Positions 61,501 to 64,000 of a DNA stretch of 64,000 nt are shown piece by piece (the first letter of the stretch is position 1; the number at the start of each line of letters is the position of its first letter). Under the pieces are notes generated by a model, which was not told where the DNA came from, did not search any database, and was given only the letters and a program-made list of their open reading frames with translations. The DNA is from Phascolomyces articulosus (taxonomy: Eukaryota > Mucoromycota > Mucoromycetes > Mucorales > Lichtheimiaceae), in the NCBI GenBank assembly GCA_025677815.1, contig JAIXMP010000001.1:1426001-1490000 (forward strand). Direction: 5' to 3'. The position numbers and the translations under genes are program-made.

Positions 61501-64000
61501 CAACAAAAAGAAAAAATTTTGTGTAACATGAAGCAAAGACCAATAAGGAAATTCAGGAGTGAACTTTCAAAACATGCGTCATTTTTGCTAGTACTTGTTA
61601 ATAAAGAAGAGGGAAGATATAGTTGTGGAAACTCAATTCTGAATTATACGTAACATCCTTTTATATTTCAATTATGGCATTAAATATTACCTATATTTAT
61701 TACTCATCGACTTACTATGTGATATTAACCTCTGCTAAGTAGGATAAACATAGGCTAGGTTTCTTTGTTTGTAATAATATAAGGTTTTATAGGATCATAA
61801 CATTTGAGAGGATCAACAATATATAATATATTTACATCTTATGAAACTTGTTTCTTTTTTTTATAAATAAGTCAAGTCATTTTTCTATCACACGAAAGGA
61901 ATAATAAATATTTATTTAGTTAGTCGCCGCAACAAATATTTACCACAAATCATGTTCTAAGTCAACCACAACAACTTAGCCCCTTTCTTTCACTTCTCAA
62001 TAACAACAACGACAACAACAACGACACTAATCAACTTGATCCGCGACTAAAACAAGGTTTTAAAAGAAAAACAAGAATTCACTGGTTGTTTTACTTTGAT
62101 CTATTTATAATTTATATAATTTTAAAATCACCTTGAATTCTTATTATTAGTTAGAACCTTTTGGCTTTATCAATAAACGTGAAAGAACAAAAGACCCTAA
62201 TAATAGAAGTACTAATTGTAGAGAAATCCCACTATTTGGGTACTTGACGTCAATTGATAGTTTCTTTTTCTTCCCTTTTCTTCTTCTCCATATATTCATT
62301 ATATCTTCGTGATTGGTATTTCATCTGTAAGAAAATCGAATAGCTACATCACGAGAGCTCACATGATGATAACGATGATAATAAATTCGGATCCAGTATG
62401 TTTGTATGGCGAATGTAACCGAGATTATTAAAGGGGGGGTAGGATAAAAATACAGAGTTGGATAGAGAGAGAGGAGTTTCTTAATAGGGCTTATAACCCC
62501 CAAATGAACAGCAGTACAAGTTCTTTCTTTTTCGGCGTTTTTACTTGGCCATTGCGTAACCGGGCATAGGACATTATTGAGGTTAAACGAGAAACCATAG
62601 TTCTGGTTAAGGAATAAGCTTATTCCTATGTATCTTTTAGTGACAAAAGGTAATTTCTCAAGATATAAATTATACAAAAAAAGACAGATGAAACTATATT
62701 TCCTTTCTCTCTTTCTCTATTTTTTTTTCTCAACATTACGTATTCAAGCGACGCGCGCGAAATAGACTATGACTTCTGCATCAGAATATTTTTAAACACG
62801 CGTTGGAAAAAAAAAAGAAAAACTTTAAATAAATAGGAAGACCACTTTCCTTTTTTGACAACTGATTTTTCTCAGTTTTTATTAAACACAACCACACATA
62901 TCATTCCACACAGCATTATTAAACTGATATTACAAGCAGGAACCTGTCTTCCTCCATGGCTGTAAAATTTGGGGTCAAAAAAAAAAACCTTTGCACGGCT
63001 GCAGCATTCATATTTTCGATCAACTCCGATCATAGATAAAATGCACCTCAAACCTATACTTTTTTGTCTTTTTTTTGCTTGTTCTTTCAACTGTCTCGAG
63101 TTGGTTCCTTTTTTTCGGGTATGCAAAAAGCCATTTTTTATTATTGGCTAATTTTTTTATTCTTTTTCTTTCACTTTCATTTACTTGGGGTTCATTGTCT
63201 CATTGTCAAAAAAAAACTTTTTATTATTTAGGCTTGAAACAAGCACTTGTCCTCGTCGTCGGCGGTGTGTGTGTGGTGTCCTCCTGTTTCAGGAGGATAT
63301 TTTTTGTCCAAAAATAAAGGGACAAGTCAAAACCAACGGAAAGTAGGTCGTTTTTTGATCTTTTTCCTTTCTGCTTTTTACAAGGTCCTATGCGCGTACT
63401 TGCGGTAAAGCAGAAAGGAGCATCATCGGCGGCTGCTATATTCAGTAAATATTTTTTTTTGTTTATTTTTCTAATTTTGATCAAGTTCATCTATTTAACC
63501 TACATTTTTTTTATTCTATTTTCTATTGTTTTTTTTATATCAATTGTTATTATTGTTATATATCATATATAAAATCAATGTATATATACCTATACATAAA
63601 AATCATTGGCTTTCTCTCTATATAATAATTACCATGATGAATCATTTAGTATGATCAACGTCAAACCGTCGGCGCTCTCTTTTATCGGTGAATCGAACAG
63701 GTTATCATCAACTGTAATAAAAATGCGTGTATGAACGATTATCGTTTTTCTACGAAAAAAAAAAAAAACAACCAATCAACCTAGAGTTATAATGTATTGA
63801 TTGATGTATTTTATTTTCGCTTGGATTCTTTTTGAACGGGATTGTTTTTATATATAGAGAGAGGAAAATAGTCTATATTGTTAATTGTTTTTTTTATCCA
63901 AATCAACACCACATATCCAATTTTTGTTTCATTGAAACAGAAAGAATTGGGATAGAACAAGCAAAGATATGAAACGAGAGAAAAGGTTAATAGATATATA
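58575..64000. other. Gene-free right end of the window, 5.4 kb
   Basis: The left end contains the CID gene's promoter. Beyond that I found no convincing gene, tRNA or rRNA on either strand. Features are A/T homopolymers, (TA)n at about 61171-61180, a GACAACAACAACGACA-type repeat near 62010-62025, a GACGCGCGCGAA patch near 62751-62760, and the palindrome at 60753-60797 listed separately. A gene could begin just beyond the right edge. Confidence 0.5.
60753..60797. repeat. Imperfect palindrome with transposon-end-like arms
   Basis: The left arm CAGGTCCCGA...AACATGT is matched, reverse-complemented, by CAGTCCCCGATAACATGT. The left arm carries an extra GTTTTAGGG segment. The arms meet at a single T. 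Each arm begins with CAG and a C-rich core, like the ends of pogo-type elements, but there is no flanking TA duplication. Confidence 0.55.

Overview
This 64 kb window is nuclear DNA from a fungus. The genes are rich in short GT-AG introns (mostly 50-120 bp, many with GTAAGT donors). Intergenic DNA is very AT-rich with many A/T homopolymers. The protein set is fungal: a Zn2Cys6 regulator, an nrc-2/FPK1-type kinase with a DFD motif, a UPF0662/DUF2408 protein and type I metacaspases. An early-diverging lineage such as Mucoromycota/Mucorales is my best guess, from AT content, intron density and the presence of a branched-chain ketoacid dehydrogenase. That placement is inference.

Layout. 0-8 kb: the 5' part of an nrc-2/FPK1 kinase (minus, running off the left edge), a UBXN4-like UBX protein (plus) and histone H1 (minus). 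8-11.5 kb: three fragments of one non-LTR retrotransposon, two of them inverted and facing each other. 12.5-15.7 kb: BCKDH E1-alpha (plus), then a decayed NADP-dependent medium-chain reductase (minus). 16.7-28.1 kb: a cysteine-rich membrane protein, a Zn2Cys6 transcription factor and a tandem pair of metacaspases, all plus. 28.3-34.6 kb: cytosolic-type alanyl-tRNA synthetase, then a Gln/His/Asn-rich protein (both minus). 37-38.6 kb: an unrecognised fungal protein. 43-44.4 kb: a pogo-like MITE, then ribosomal protein P1. 44.8-58.6 kb, all minus: a UPF0662 protein, Mediator subunit MED13, and a CTD-interacting-domain protein carrying a TPP-motif array. 58.6-64 kb: no gene found.

Most genes are unrelated housekeeping or regulatory genes; there are no operons. 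Two groupings stand out: the metacaspase tandem, where one copy has the canonical active-site loop and the other a divergent one, and the MED13/CID neighbours, which both act on RNA polymerase II. For nearly every multi-exon model below I joined the exons by hand and the coding length divides by three with no internal stop. The exception is one junction in the UPF0662 gene, where no AG acceptor fits.
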